Source of the DNA: Erysipelotrichia bacterium
Lineage (GTDB): Bacteria > Bacillota_I > Bacilli_A > Erysipelotrichales > Erysipelotrichaceae
Reading direction: 5' to 3'
Assembly: GCA_012800355.1 (NCBI GenBank)
Contig: JAAZJL010000090.1
Coordinates: 1-55,149, forward strand
DNA length: 55,149 nucleotides
This document shows positions 26,059 to 34,810 of the stretch, in pieces. The notes beneath the pieces were generated by a model that did not search any database, had not been told where the DNA came from, and saw only the letters and a list, made by a program, of their open reading frames with translations. Position numbers and translations under genes: made by a program. Each line of letters opens with the position of its first letter. Within the stretch, counting starts at the first letter, position 1.

Positions 26059-26880
26059 ATGAGAAGGTATATATTAATCATACTAATCTCTATATTGTTA
26101 GTTTCCTGTTCTAAAACTAGTCAAGGTGCTTTGAATCTTAATGACGATTCTAGCAAAACATATGTCATATTAAACGAGAATCTTATGAATGAAGAGAAGA
26201 ACAATATTAACAAAAACAAAGAAACTCTCGATAATGAAAGTGAGGTATTGACCAACCCAGATACTGATGAGAAAGAGAATATTTCTCATAACAAACTCAC
26301 CACTTCAGAAAACAAGCACACAACAGATACACACATTAGTCAAATCAAAATATACAGGGATTCTACTAAGATTAAGACCGAAACGTACACAGAAGAAATC
26401 ACGTACAAAACTGAGCAAAGATACGATGCATCTCTACATAAAGGTCAAACGAAAATTAAACAGGTTGGGAAAAATGGTCAACGTGAAGTATTAATCGAGG
26501 TTTCCTACACAAACAATAAGGAAACAAGCAGAAAAATAATAAGTAATACCGTTATTGAAGAACCAATAAATGAAATCATACTTATTGGAACGAAAGAAGA
26601 AGAAAGTACACCGACCCATGTATGCACCAACGGAAAAGATAAAAATAAACCGTGTGATGATAGAATCTATAATTCAGATTTGGATACTGCTTATCGAATT
26701 ATAAAGGGTAATGAATTGTCACTTTGTCAAAAAGAAGGACAAAAAATCGGCGGTCAAACAATCGATGGAAAATTTGTTGGAAGATGGAGTTGTCATGCAA
26801 TTCTACACAATGATACATCTCTTGGTCAATGGGGATACGCATTATATCTTTATGATGATAACGATGATCCGATAAAGTAA
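26059..26880 (+). CDS. Lipoprotein with a G5-like domain
   Basis: A 273-aa exported protein. The signal peptide ends in the lipobox LLVSC, so Cys17 should be lipidated. A Ser/Asn/Lys-rich spacer (about 20-100) follows, then a G5-type segment (about 105-180: EEITYKTEQRYDASLHKG, then VEEPINEIILIGTK-like ending) and a C-terminal four-Cys region (HVCTNG, NKPCDD, SLCQKE, WSCHA). G5 domains bind surface sugars in other proteins. It precedes the transfer operon and could help contact the partner cell wall; that is inference. RBS AAAGGAAGG. Confidence 0.8.
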   Translation: MRRYILIILISILLVSCSKTSQGALNLNDDSSKTYVILNENLMNEEKNNINKNKETLDNESEVLTNPDTDEKENISHNKLTTSENKHTTDTHISQIKIYRDSTKIKTETYTEEITYKTEQRYDASLHKGQTKIKQVGKNGQREVLIEVSYTNNKETSRKIISNTVIEEPINEIILIGTKEEESTPTHVCTNGKDKNKPCDDRIYNSDLDTAYRIIKGNELSLCQKEGQKIGGQTIDGKFVGRWSCHAILHNDTSLGQWGYALYLYDDNDDPIK

Positions 26881-26902
26881 ATAACAGCTAAATATTTCGT
26901 CC

Positions 26903-26930
26903 AAAGATACATTAACGTGTATCTTTTTTT
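26903..26930 (+). terminator. Terminator or attenuator before the transfer operon
   Basis: AAAGATACA and TGTATCTTT form a 9-bp stem with a 6-base loop and then TTTT. It stands between the lipoprotein gene and the leader ORFs of the adhesin. No convincing promoter lies between it and 26951, so it may work as an attenuator. Confidence 0.8.
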
Positions 26931-26950
26931 GTTGGAAAAAGGAGCATATC

Positions 26951-26977
26951 ATGAACTTAAGAGTTAGGTCACCATGA
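26951..26977 (+). CDS. Leader mini-ORF 1 (8 aa)
   Basis: AAAAAGGAG stands 6 bases before the ATG. The frame reads MNLRVRSP and stops at a TGA that overlaps the next start as ATGA. The near-ideal RBS and overlap suggest real translation with coupling to mini-ORF 2. Confidence 0.5.
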   Translation: MNLRVRSP

Positions 26978-27027
26978 ATAAATCATTTGTTTATAAAATT
27001 CAATTCAAAGGAGGTAAACACATATGA
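26974..27027 (+). CDS. Leader mini-ORF 2 (17 aa)
   Basis: It begins within the stop of mini-ORF 1 (ATGA) and reads MNKSFVYKIQFKGGKHI. The codons for FKGG are themselves the AAAGGAGG RBS of the adhesin gene. It ends at TGA overlapping the adhesin ATG, again as ATGA. Translation of this ORF would directly affect adhesin initiation. Confidence 0.5.
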   Translation: MNKSFVYKIQFKGGKHI

Positions 27028-30000
27028 ATTTGAATTCAATTAGAAAATCACCAAAGAAATTCGTACTTATCAGTGCAATAGTTTCATTAATTCTTACAGG
27101 CTTTAGCTTAAAAACTATTTCAGCCAATGCATCAACAGTTAATGTTGTAGTTGGTAAAAATTATTATGTAACTTATGATTTCGAAAGATCAACACGTCAT
27201 CCAAACTATCATCCCAGTTATCAATATTATAATTGGCACTGGGGTGATTTACATGTAGATGGTCAAATCGTTTACTGTTTGGATCCAGAAACTAAAATTC
27301 CTAGCCCGAATGGTTATACTTCTTCCAACTGGAATGACTATACAAAGGCTCAGCAAGATCGAATGATACTAATCGCTAACTATGGAGCTGGGTATGATGG
27401 CAATAACAGCGCTAAGATGCGATTCGCTACTCAAGTCATGATATGGGATGTTGCAGGATGGAATGTTAAAAATATAAGAGTATTTGGTAGTCAATCATCA
27501 TTTGATATTTCAAATGAGATTGCTTTAATTAATAGCCGTATCGCCAATCATACTAAAAGACCAGCGTTTCATAACACTACCCAATCAGTTAAAGTAGGAG
27601 AAACCTTCACTTTAACCGATTCTACACTATCAAGTTTTGATGTTAACAGTCTACCAAACGGACTCAAATTAGTTAACAAATCGGGCAACTCCTTAACGCT
27701 AGAAGTCACATCAAATGCGATAGATAATGGATCACTATCATTAATAAAAAAAGCAGCTAACAAAGAAGGTTCTTCGATTGTTTATAAAAAACCAGGTAAT
27801 CAAACATTTGCAATGTTTAAAAATGATGATCCTGTCTATGCTACATTACATTTTGAACTTGCCTTCGGAAATATTGAGATCTCAAAGAAAGACACGAATG
27901 GGAACATCATCTCGAATGCTGTTTTTGAACTTTCTAATGATAAATCAAATATCATAGGTACTTACACAACAGATTCAAATGGAAAAGCAACTATCAATGA
28001 TTTAATCGAAGGTACATACTATATAAGAGAGAAATCTGTCCCTTCTCCTTTAATCGTTGATACATCGTGGAAAGAGATAAAAGTTACTGCTGGTCAAACT
28101 GCTACATTATCCGCAACAAATAGTATTGCAGTGGGTAAAATTGAAGTCACTAAAAAATCGATTCATGGAGACCTCATCCCAGGTGCGAGTTTTGAAATAA
28201 GAGATAAAAACAGTAAACTAGTTGATGAACTTATTACTGATACAAATGGATATGCTCAATCAAAAGATTTAATTTTAGGAAGTTATTCCGTTACAGAAGT
28301 TAATGTTCCTGAACCGCTTGTTTTAGATACAACTCCAATCAATGTTACGATTCAATATAAAGATCAAATTACACCTATTGTAGTAGAAGGAGTTGAAAAA
28401 GTTAATGATTACCAACGTAGTGATTTAACACTTAACAAAGTTGAAAATGACTGGGATACATTACAACCAGAAAATAATGGGCTCATTTTAAGTGGTGCGA
28501 TGATTGAACTTTACGCTAAAGAAGACATTAAAGAAGGTAGTAAACTTATCTATAGAAGCGGAGAGCTTATTGGCAAAGAAGTTACCAATACAGTAGGTCA
28601 GGTAAAATTCCATAATCTACCACTGGGTGAATACTTTGCAAAAGAAACTGTTGCTCCTGAAGGCTACATCTTGTCCGATAACATATGGAATATTTCATTG
28701 AAATATGATAGTGGAAAAATGACAACTGAAGTAATCAGTAATGAATCTACCCTAACCAATCAAACTGTCTATGGTAAATCAAAAATCCATAAGACATCAA
28801 ATGGAGGCAAAGAGTTTTTACAAGGAGCTATCTTTGGTCTATTTACTGATTCTGGTGAAAGCTTGGGTGAATTTATTACCGATAGTAAAGGCGAACTTGT
28901 ATCCCCTAACTTACGGTATGGTTCATACTATTGGCAAGAGTTAAAAGCTCCTACTGGATATTACTTAGATAATACCAAGCATTACTTTGAGATAACACTG
29001 GATGATCATCAAGATATCGTTCATCTTCCAATAACAAACGAGTACATCGAGATGAAACTACAAATCATCAAAACAGATGCAGAAACAAGTATTCCTCTAC
29101 AAGGAGCAGTCTTTGAAATCTATGATGAAAACGATGAGCTCGTAACATTTAGTTTCTTAGATGAGAACTATGAAACTCAAGTACAAAATCAATTCATTAC
29201 AAATGTTAATGGTGTTGCCTTTACTCGCGGTAATTTAAAATATGGAAACTATACATTAGTGGAAGTAGAAGCTCCTAAGGGTTACATAAGACAAGAACCA
29301 GTCGAATTTTCAATTGATGAAAAAACAACTTCAATTGAATTACCCGTTATTGGTCGAACAAAAGTTCAAGAAGTTAGCAATCAGCCCACCACTACTGAAA
29401 TAGTTAAATTATCAGAGAACTCTGGCGAACCTTTAGAGGGTGCTCACTTACAACTTATTCACAAAGAGACAAATGAAATTTTGCTTGATTGGATTAGCGA
29501 TGGCGAACCTGTTGTCTTTAAGGGGTTATATATTGGTGAACCCTACGTTCTTAAAGAAGTAAAAGCTCCAAATGAATACTTTGCAGCTGATCCCATAGAA
29601 TTTGTAGTTAAGGAAACAACTGAAATACAAACTATCATTATGCTTAATGAACTCATTCCTGAGATTAAAACACAAGCGTTCTATGAAGATGGTGATAAGG
29701 TAAATTTAGTCAAAGAAGAAATGACTGTTATTGATACCGTAACTTATGAAAACCTAGTAGTTGGAAAAGAATACACTCTTAGAGGAAAACTCTTAACTAT
29801 CAATACACAAGAGAGCATTGCAGAATCAGAAATTACTTTCACTGCAGGAAATCCAAATGGAACTATTGACTTAACTTTTAAATTTGACGCTTCACTCCTT
29901 TTTGGGAAAACCCTGGTTGTCTTTGAAGATTTATATCGTGACGAACGCCTTGTTGCGACACACTCAGATTTAACAGATAAGGATCAAACTATTTATATTC

Positions 30001-30761
30001 CAAATATTAAAACAAGCGCAAGTGCGAATGAGTACACATCTAATTCTAAGGGATTTGTTACAATCAATGATATTATTCGATACGAAGGCTTAGAACCTAA
30101 TAGAGAATATCAAGCTATTGGTTGGTTAATGATAGATATGGAGAACGAGTTATTAAATAGTGATGGGGAACGGTATGAAGCATCAATAGTATTTACTCCA
30201 ACGTCAACAAATGGTACAGTCGAAGTATCATTTAATATTCCGATTAAACTTCTTACAAAAGGTAATCTTGTTATCTTTGAAGAGTTATATATTGAAGATA
30301 AATTGATTGCAGAACACAAGGACTTTCATGATCCAGAACAAACCGTTTCATTTATTAAAATTGTTATCCAAAAAATTGATGTAGACACTCATTTACCATT
30401 AGAGGGTGTTGAATTTACACTATATGATGTGAATGGTAATCCACTAGAAATACTAAAGACTGACGAGCATGGATTGGCTCGTTTTTTAGTTCCAAAAGGT
30501 AACTATTACACTAAAGAAACAAAAGCACTTGAGGGTTATATCTCGAGTGGTGAGACATATGACTTTAAAATATTGGGTAACGAAGAGAATCATGAAGTCG
30601 TTCTAAAAATTGAGAACAAAAAAATTCCAGAACTACCTAAAACAGGAACTGGTATCACAAAGAATGAAATAATAACGATAGCATTGTTATCAACTGGAAT
30701 ATTCCTCATATTCTTACACTTGAAAAAGAAGGAATCAGAGAATGAAGAAAATAAAGATTAA
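27024..30761 (+). CDS. Sortase-anchored conjugation-linked adhesin: thioester domain, SpaA repeats, VaFE-type domains, LPKTG
   Basis: A 1245-aa wall-anchored protein. A signal peptide ends near residue 36. Residues about 45-280 form a thioester domain: Cys85 in VYCLDP and Gln137 in FATQVMIWD should form the Cys-Gln thioester that bonds covalently to host or partner surfaces. Seven SpaA/Cna-B-like domains start near 282, 370, 466, 585, 675, 789 and 1116 (K ... GAxFE(L/I) ... GxY pattern), with two VaFE-like domains between about 880 and 1110. LPKTG at about 1204, a helix and a charged tail end it. As first gene of the transfer operon it probably aids mating-pair contact. No sortase gene is in view. 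Confidence 0.92.
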   Translation: MNLNSIRKSPKKFVLISAIVSLILTGFSLKTISANASTVNVVVGKNYYVTYDFERSTRHPNYHPSYQYYNWHWGDLHVDGQIVYCLDPETKIPSPNGYTSSNWNDYTKAQQDRMILIANYGAGYDGNNSAKMRFATQVMIWDVAGWNVKNIRVFGSQSSFDISNEIALINSRIANHTKRPAFHNTTQSVKVGETFTLTDSTLSSFDVNSLPNGLKLVNKSGNSLTLEVTSNAIDNGSLSLIKKAANKEGSSIVYKKPGNQTFAMFKNDDPVYATLHFELAFGNIEISKKDTNGNIISNAVFELSNDKSNIIGTYTTDSNGKATINDLIEGTYYIREKSVPSPLIVDTSWKEIKVTAGQTATLSATNSIAVGKIEVTKKSIHGDLIPGASFEIRDKNSKLVDELITDTNGYAQSKDLILGSYSVTEVNVPEPLVLDTTPINVTIQYKDQITPIVVEGVEKVNDYQRSDLTLNKVENDWDTLQPENNGLILSGAMIELYAKEDIKEGSKLIYRSGELIGKEVTNTVGQVKFHNLPLGEYFAKETVAPEGYILSDNIWNISLKYDSGKMTTEVISNESTLTNQTVYGKSKIHKTSNGGKEFLQGAIFGLFTDSGESLGEFITDSKGELVSPNLRYGSYYWQELKAPTGYYLDNTKHYFEITLDDHQDIVHLPITNEYIEMKLQIIKTDAETSIPLQGAVFEIYDENDELVTFSFLDENYETQVQNQFITNVNGVAFTRGNLKYGNYTLVEVEAPKGYIRQEPVEFSIDEKTTSIELPVIGRTKVQEVSNQPTTTEIVKLSENSGEPLEGAHLQLIHKETNEILLDWISDGEPVVFKGLYIGEPYVLKEVKAPNEYFAADPIEFVVKETTEIQTIIMLNELIPEIKTQAFYEDGDKVNLVKEEMTVIDTVTYENLVVGKEYTLRGKLLTINTQESIAESEITFTAGNPNGTIDLTFKFDASLLFGKTLVVFEDLYRDERLVATHSDLTDKDQTIYIPNIKTSASANEYTSNSKGFVTINDIIRYEGLEPNREYQAIGWLMIDMENELLNSDGERYEASIVFTPTSTNGTVEVSFNIPIKLLTKGNLVIFEELYIEDKLIAEHKDFHDPEQTVSFIKIVIQKIDVDTHLPLEGVEFTLYDVNGNPLEILKTDEHGLARFLVPKGNYYTKETKALEGYISSGETYDFKILGNEENHEVVLKIENKKIPELPKTGTGITKNEIITIALLSTGIFLIFLHLKKKESENEENKD

Positions 30762-30867
30762 ACGAAAAACTCTCAAATTTGCATATATTGCATTTCTAAT
30801 AATACTCTTGTTGATCGTCTATATAGTTCTAGAAACCATGTCATATTCACAGTATGTACATGTATAA
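30742..30867 (+). CDS. Small membrane protein, 41 aa
   Basis: It overlaps the end of the adhesin gene by 20 bases, with a GGA RBS inside that gene. It reads a basic N-terminus (MKKIKIKRKTLKF) and one transmembrane helix (AFLIILLLIVYIVL). The overlap and RBS suggest translational coupling. Function unknown; it could assist the adhesin or the channel. Confidence 0.55.
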   Translation: MKKIKIKRKTLKFAYIAFLIILLLIVYIVLETMSYSQYVHV

Positions 30868-30881
30868 ATATCGGAGGGAAA

Positions 30882-31238
30882 ATGGAACAAGAAAAGTATA
30901 TGACTGCCGTTGTAGAAGACAAACTTGTCTTACTATCCTATGGCAGACTAAAACGATCACAATTTGACTCATCATTATTCATTTATGATATTGGTTCTTT
31001 AGATAATGGCTTCGAGCCTCTACTTATTAAAAATCAAGTCATTGTTAATCATTACGGGACACTCATTTCAAGTGTCCCTTTATTAAGCGAAGATAGGATT
31101 ATTATTTTATTAGATGATGACAACTTTAGAGAACTTGATGACTATTTAAGTGTCGAAGAATATCAACAAATTGATGCTAAAGAAAATAATCTTTTATTGA
31201 AACAAAGGGAAACTTTTGACATTAACCAAGATATGTGA
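30882..31238 (+). CDS. Conserved-type ICE protein, 118 aa, unknown function
   Basis: Not recognised. It is a soluble acidic protein without signal peptide (EDKLVLLSYGRLKRSQFD, IIILLDDDNFRELDDYL), likely alpha/beta. CGGAGGG stands 7 bases before ATG. It lies in the transfer operon between the adhesin and the methylase, so a regulatory or accessory transfer role is possible. Confidence 0.65.
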   Translation: MEQEKYMTAVVEDKLVLLSYGRLKRSQFDSSLFIYDIGSLDNGFEPLLIKNQVIVNHYGTLISSVPLLSEDRIIILLDDDNFRELDDYLSVEEYQQIDAKENNLLLKQRETFDINQDM

Positions 31239-31255
31239 AGAAAGGAGGTTTTATT

Positions 31256-32182
31256 TTGAAGTCCCCCATACCTTATATCGGAGGGAAAAGAGCACTCCTT
31301 CACGAGATATTACCCTTAATCCCCGACAAGTACTATAGATATGTTGAGGTGTTTGGTGGTGGAGCATCAGTTCTATTTGCCAAACCTCCTACCCGATTTG
31401 AAGTATATAATGATGTTCAAGATAACTTAGTTAATTTGTTTTTAGTATTAAAAGAACGTCATTTCTCATTTTTAAACGAGTTAAATGTACTGAGCCTTAA
31501 CTCTAGAACAGAATTTAATATCCTCAAAAAGATTGTTAGTGGTGATTATACACCCTACGCATATATAGAGGATGAACTTAATGTTGCCAAGGTAACCTTA
31601 AAACCACTAGAATATAAAGAAATCAAAGAAATATTAACTACAAAGGCTCGAATGCATGATGTGAATCGAGCTGTCTCTTACTATCGATTACTAAGAACAA
31701 GTTATGGTGCTGGTGGAACATCTTTTGGTGCAAGACCCATTGAGGTGCATACATTAAAAATATACCGTGATATTTCAAAAGCACATCACAGACTTAAGCG
31801 TGTTGTTGTTGAAAATAAGGACTTTGAAGATCTTATAAAACAATATGATGCGGAAGATTCATTTTTCTATTGTGATCCTCCCTACTTTGGTACTGAACAA
31901 ACATACGATGCGCCATTTTATTCAAATGATCATGAACGATTATTTCATGTCTTAGATAATATAAAAGGACAGTTTCTTTTGTCATATGATGACAGCGAAT
32001 ATATTAGAGATTTGTATAAAGACTACCACATCGTATCGGTAACAAGATTGAATAACTTAAAGCAGAGGTATGATCCTGGAAGCGAGTTTAAAGAAGTCTT
32101 AATTGCTAACTACGACATTTCAAAAATCAAAAAAGAAAAAACAGTTCAATTGGAGCTATGGAGCGAGGAAAATGAATTATAA
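31256..32182 (+). CDS. Dam-type DNA adenine N6-methyltransferase (D12 class)
   Basis: A 308-aa methylase: SAM-binding motif PYIGGKRALL at the N-terminus, EVFGGGASVLFAKPP, and catalytic motif IV FYCDPPYFG. The family methylates adenine in short sites such as GATC; the target here is not readable. I choose TTG at 31256, since AAAGGAGG lies 7 bases before it; the GTG at 31235 overlaps the preceding stop and lacks an RBS. No matching endonuclease is next to it, so it is probably an orphan protecting the ICE during entry into new hosts. Confidence 0.9.
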   Translation: MKSPIPYIGGKRALLHEILPLIPDKYYRYVEVFGGGASVLFAKPPTRFEVYNDVQDNLVNLFLVLKERHFSFLNELNVLSLNSRTEFNILKKIVSGDYTPYAYIEDELNVAKVTLKPLEYKEIKEILTTKARMHDVNRAVSYYRLLRTSYGAGGTSFGARPIEVHTLKIYRDISKAHHRLKRVVVENKDFEDLIKQYDAEDSFFYCDPPYFGTEQTYDAPFYSNDHERLFHVLDNIKGQFLLSYDDSEYIRDLYKDYHIVSVTRLNNLKQRYDPGSEFKEVLIANYDISKIKKEKTVQLELWSEENEL

Positions 32183-32450
32183 ATCAGAAGTTAAAATACT
32201 GGATGACAAAGGTCGCATCAGTATATCTAAGGAACTCAGAGATTCACTGCAATTTGAAAAGGGGGCTGTATTAAAACTGCAAATTAAGGATGGGAACTTA
32301 CTCATCAGGAAAGTTGGTATTCTTGACCACGAAGGAAACTCTGATAAAGAAATTATGAACAATATTCAAAACGCTTTTAATGCACTTTCAAAAAAAGAAA
32401 AGCTTAGAATCGCAAAACAGATCATCAGTATGATAGAAGGAGTTGATTAA
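32172..32450 (+). CDS. AbrB/SpoVT-like DNA-binding protein
   Basis: A 92-aa protein starting at ATG 32172 within the end of the methylase gene, with a GAGG RBS. The N-terminal swapped-hairpin (VKILDDKGRISISKELRDSL ... LKLQIKDGNLLIRK) is typical of AbrB/MazE-type regulators, followed by a helical tail. It probably regulates the operon or acts as antitoxin-like factor; no toxin partner is visible next to it. Confidence 0.82.
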   Translation: MNYKSEVKILDDKGRISISKELRDSLQFEKGAVLKLQIKDGNLLIRKVGILDHEGNSDKEIMNNIQNAFNALSKKEKLRIAKQIISMIEGVD

Positions 32451-32451
32451 A

Positions 32452-32784
32452 GTGAAATTTAAAAAGGTGAAAAATACAGTCTTATTTGTGACAATATATT
32501 TATCAAGTACGTTACTATTTCCAATTCATGCTGCAGGTAATGTGTCGGGAGTAATTGAAGAAACATGGAAGAATGCAGAGAGTCAAATAAGACAGGTAGT
32601 GGATAATGTTATCTTCCCTGCTCTCAGTGTATTGCTAGCAATTTTCTTTTTTGTTAAGTTAGGAAGTGCATATTTTGATTACAAGAAAAATAATGATCGT
32701 TTCGAATGGACTGCCCCAGCGATCTTATTTGTTGCGTTAGTATTCACACTAACTGCACCAAGTTATATTTGGAAAGTTTTATAA
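32452..32784 (+). CDS. VirB2/TrbC-like small membrane protein of the transfer channel
   Basis: A 110-aa protein with a signal peptide (VLFVTIYLSSTLLFPIHAAG) and two later hydrophobic segments (FPALSVLLAIFFFVKLGSAY, PAILFVALVFTLTAP). Size, topology and place before the VirB6-like gene fit the VirB2/pilin-like component of Gram-positive type IV secretion systems. GTG 32452 is preferred because AAGGAG lies 9 bases upstream; TTG 32443 touches the RBS. Confidence 0.7.
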   Translation: MKFKKVKNTVLFVTIYLSSTLLFPIHAAGNVSGVIEETWKNAESQIRQVVDNVIFPALSVLLAIFFFVKLGSAYFDYKKNNDRFEWTAPAILFVALVFTLTAPSYIWKVL

Positions 32785-32785
32785 G

Positions 32786-33631
32786 ATGTTTATATGGGAT
32801 TTTGTTGTAGACAAACTATTCGATCAAGTAACAGATTGGATTCATGGGCAGATTGTCGCATTTTTAGGAGAGTTCTTCGGTATGATCAACAACATGGGTG
32901 CTGAGTTATTCGACTTTGTTTGGGTTAAAGCCATTGTACTTTTCTTTAATTACTTCGCATGGGCAATGTTCACCGTGGGGTTAATTCTAGCTGTATTTGA
33001 AACTGCCCTCGCTTATCAAAATGGCCAAGGTAATATTGGCAATACTTTTATCAATATTCTGAAGGGATTTATTGCAACATCCCTAATAACAGTACTTCCA
33101 ATTGAACTTTTTAAGTTTGCTGTTTCGATGCAAATTATTCTATCTAAAAGTATTGCTGGATTACAAGGTGGAGAAGCAGGCATTGGTGCTATGGCCACCA
33201 ATACAATGTCTACCATTAACAAATCTGGTTTATCGATCATATTCAGCATTTTTCTTTTAATTGCTGTTGGGTATTCTGTCATCAAAATATTTTTTACTAA
33301 TCTCAAAAGAGGTGGTATATTACTAACTCAAATTGCCGTAGGAAGTCTATATATGATATCTGTTCCAAGAGGCTATATTGATGGATTTACAGGTTGGAGT
33401 AAACAAATCATCGCACTATGTTTAACCACATTTTTGCAATCAGTATTCCTGGTAGCAGGACTCATGGTTTTTCAAGACAGTTTACTATTAGGCATAGGAT
33501 TAATGCTGAGCGCAAACGAAATACCTCGCATTGCTGAACAGTTTGGACTGGACTCATCAACACGAGGTAATATGATGGGCACTATTTATGCAACACAAAG
33601 TGCTCTAAATATCGTAAAATCATTTAAATAA
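32786..33631 (+). CDS. TrbL/VirB6-like multi-pass conjugation membrane protein
   Basis: A 281-aa integral membrane protein with about six hydrophobic segments (VLFFNYFAWAMFTVGLILAV, FIATSLITVLPIELF, IIFSIFLLIAVGYSVIKI, ALCLTTFLQSVFLVAGLMVF). It starts one base after the upstream stop. It matches the TrbL/VirB6-type protein found just before PrgI and VirB4 in many Bacillota ICEs and would form part of the inner-membrane channel. Confidence 0.82.
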   Translation: MFIWDFVVDKLFDQVTDWIHGQIVAFLGEFFGMINNMGAELFDFVWVKAIVLFFNYFAWAMFTVGLILAVFETALAYQNGQGNIGNTFINILKGFIATSLITVLPIELFKFAVSMQIILSKSIAGLQGGEAGIGAMATNTMSTINKSGLSIIFSIFLLIAVGYSVIKIFFTNLKRGGILLTQIAVGSLYMISVPRGYIDGFTGWSKQIIALCLTTFLQSVFLVAGLMVFQDSLLLGIGLMLSANEIPRIAEQFGLDSSTRGNMMGTIYATQSALNIVKSFK

Positions 33632-33644
33632 TTATGGAGGAATT

Positions 33645-33923
33645 ATGTATCTATACCCAAACAACCTAAGAGCTAGACCGATGCTTTGGCTTTGGTACCT
33701 AAAGGATATCGTGGTCATCGGGGTGATCACACTAATTGCGGTATTCGTTTATGCACAATTTAGTAACATTAATCTTCTGCTAGGAGTAGCAGTTTATTCA
33801 ATTTTATCATTAAGATTTGACGACTTAAGTATCTTGGATATTCTAACTCACTTATGTCGTTTTTTTATACTCGAACAACAAACTTTTATTTGGAAAAACG
33901 AAAGGATTATAAATCATGAATAA
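33645..33923 (+). CDS. PrgI/VirB3-like conjugation protein
   Basis: A 92-aa protein with two membrane segments (IVVIGVITLIAVFVYAQF, LLGVAVYSILSL) after the positively charged N-terminal part and before a soluble tail. This is the layout of PrgI, the VirB3 counterpart that docks the VirB4 ATPase. GGAGG lies 7 bases upstream. The gene order VirB6-PrgI-VirB4 supports it. Confidence 0.78.
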   Translation: MYLYPNNLRARPMLWLWYLKDIVVIGVITLIAVFVYAQFSNINLLLGVAVYSILSLRFDDLSILDILTHLCRFFILEQQTFIWKNERIINHE

Positions 33924-34236
33924 AAATAGAAATCTAGCATATGGCTATGTTTATGACATTGATGGAATGTATGACGAGATATTTGTGTTTGAAAACACCC
34001 CAATAAATGTTGCAAGTTTCATCACCATTAACAACATGAATGAATGTACTATCACAAATGAAGCAGATACCTTAATCTTAACGTCAATTACTGGAGGTTT
34101 TGTTGATACATGTCCTGATCAAGATTATCTAACAAGAGTTCTATTTCCTGTGCTACTCCCCATGCAGACAGGGCAAACAGATCCTATTGAAATAGAATTC
34201 ATTCAGGATCACTTTACATATGAAATGGAGATGTAA
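33916..34236 (+). CDS. Conjugation-operon protein of unknown function, 106 aa
   Basis: No recognised domain. It is soluble and acidic (DIDGMYDEIFVFENTP, TGGFVDTCPDQDYL). Its start overlaps the PrgI-like gene by 8 bases, which shows operon membership. It sits between the VirB3-like and VirB4-like parts. Confidence 0.65.
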   Translation: MNKNRNLAYGYVYDIDGMYDEIFVFENTPINVASFITINNMNECTITNEADTLILTSITGGFVDTCPDQDYLTRVLFPVLLPMQTGQTDPIEIEFIQDHFTYEMEM

Positions 34237-34237
34237 A

Positions 34238-34810
34238 ATGTTTCGTAAAAATAAAAAATCTACGAGAAAGCTTTTGAATCTTAAAAAACTTGATACCTCG
34301 CGTATCATTGGATACAACGGTCATCAGTTACTTTATTACTCCGTTGTTCCCTATAACTTATCTGTTTTATCAAATGAAAATATTGAATCAAAGATATTTG
34401 AACTTATGAACTTGATAAGAGGTACAGAGAGTGTTGAAATACTTTGTTTGAATAACAGAGAAAATTTTAGGTTTAACAAAGACTACCTTGTTAAACGAAT
34501 TCAAGATGAAACTATTAGCAGTATTAAAAGATTGAATAAATTGGAATTAGAATTTATTGATAGTATTCAAATCAAGACCGCAACTGCACGGTCTTTTTTA
34601 ATTGGTATACGCATACGAAAAGATGATGAAAAAATCGTGGAACACGAAGTAAATATGTTAGAGAAAACATTTAAACATCGTGGATTTACTATGCAAAAGC
34701 TAAGTCCTGATGAACTTAAAACCTTATTGGCGGTTTACTTTGAACAAAATGTGACATCAGATACTTTTGAAGATATAGATGGAGAGAGGTGGCTAATAGA
34801 TGAATTTTAG
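34238..34810 (+). CDS. Conjugation protein of unknown function, 190 aa, next to VirB4
   Basis: Start at ATG 34238, with GGAG 7 bases upstream, one base after the preceding stop. The product is basic, soluble and alpha/beta (NKKSTRKLLNLKKLDT, ESVEILCLNNRENF). Its alternating pattern recalls the N-terminal part of VirB4-type proteins, so it may be a split-off subunit of the ATPase; this is a guess. It overlaps the VirB4-like gene by 11 bases. Confidence 0.65.
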   Translation: MFRKNKKSTRKLLNLKKLDTSRIIGYNGHQLLYYSVVPYNLSVLSNENIESKIFELMNLIRGTESVEILCLNNRENFRFNKDYLVKRIQDETISSIKRLNKLELEFIDSIQIKTATARSFLIGIRIRKDDEKIVEHEVNMLEKTFKHRGFTMQKLSPDELKTLLAVYFEQNVTSDTFEDIDGERWLIDEF

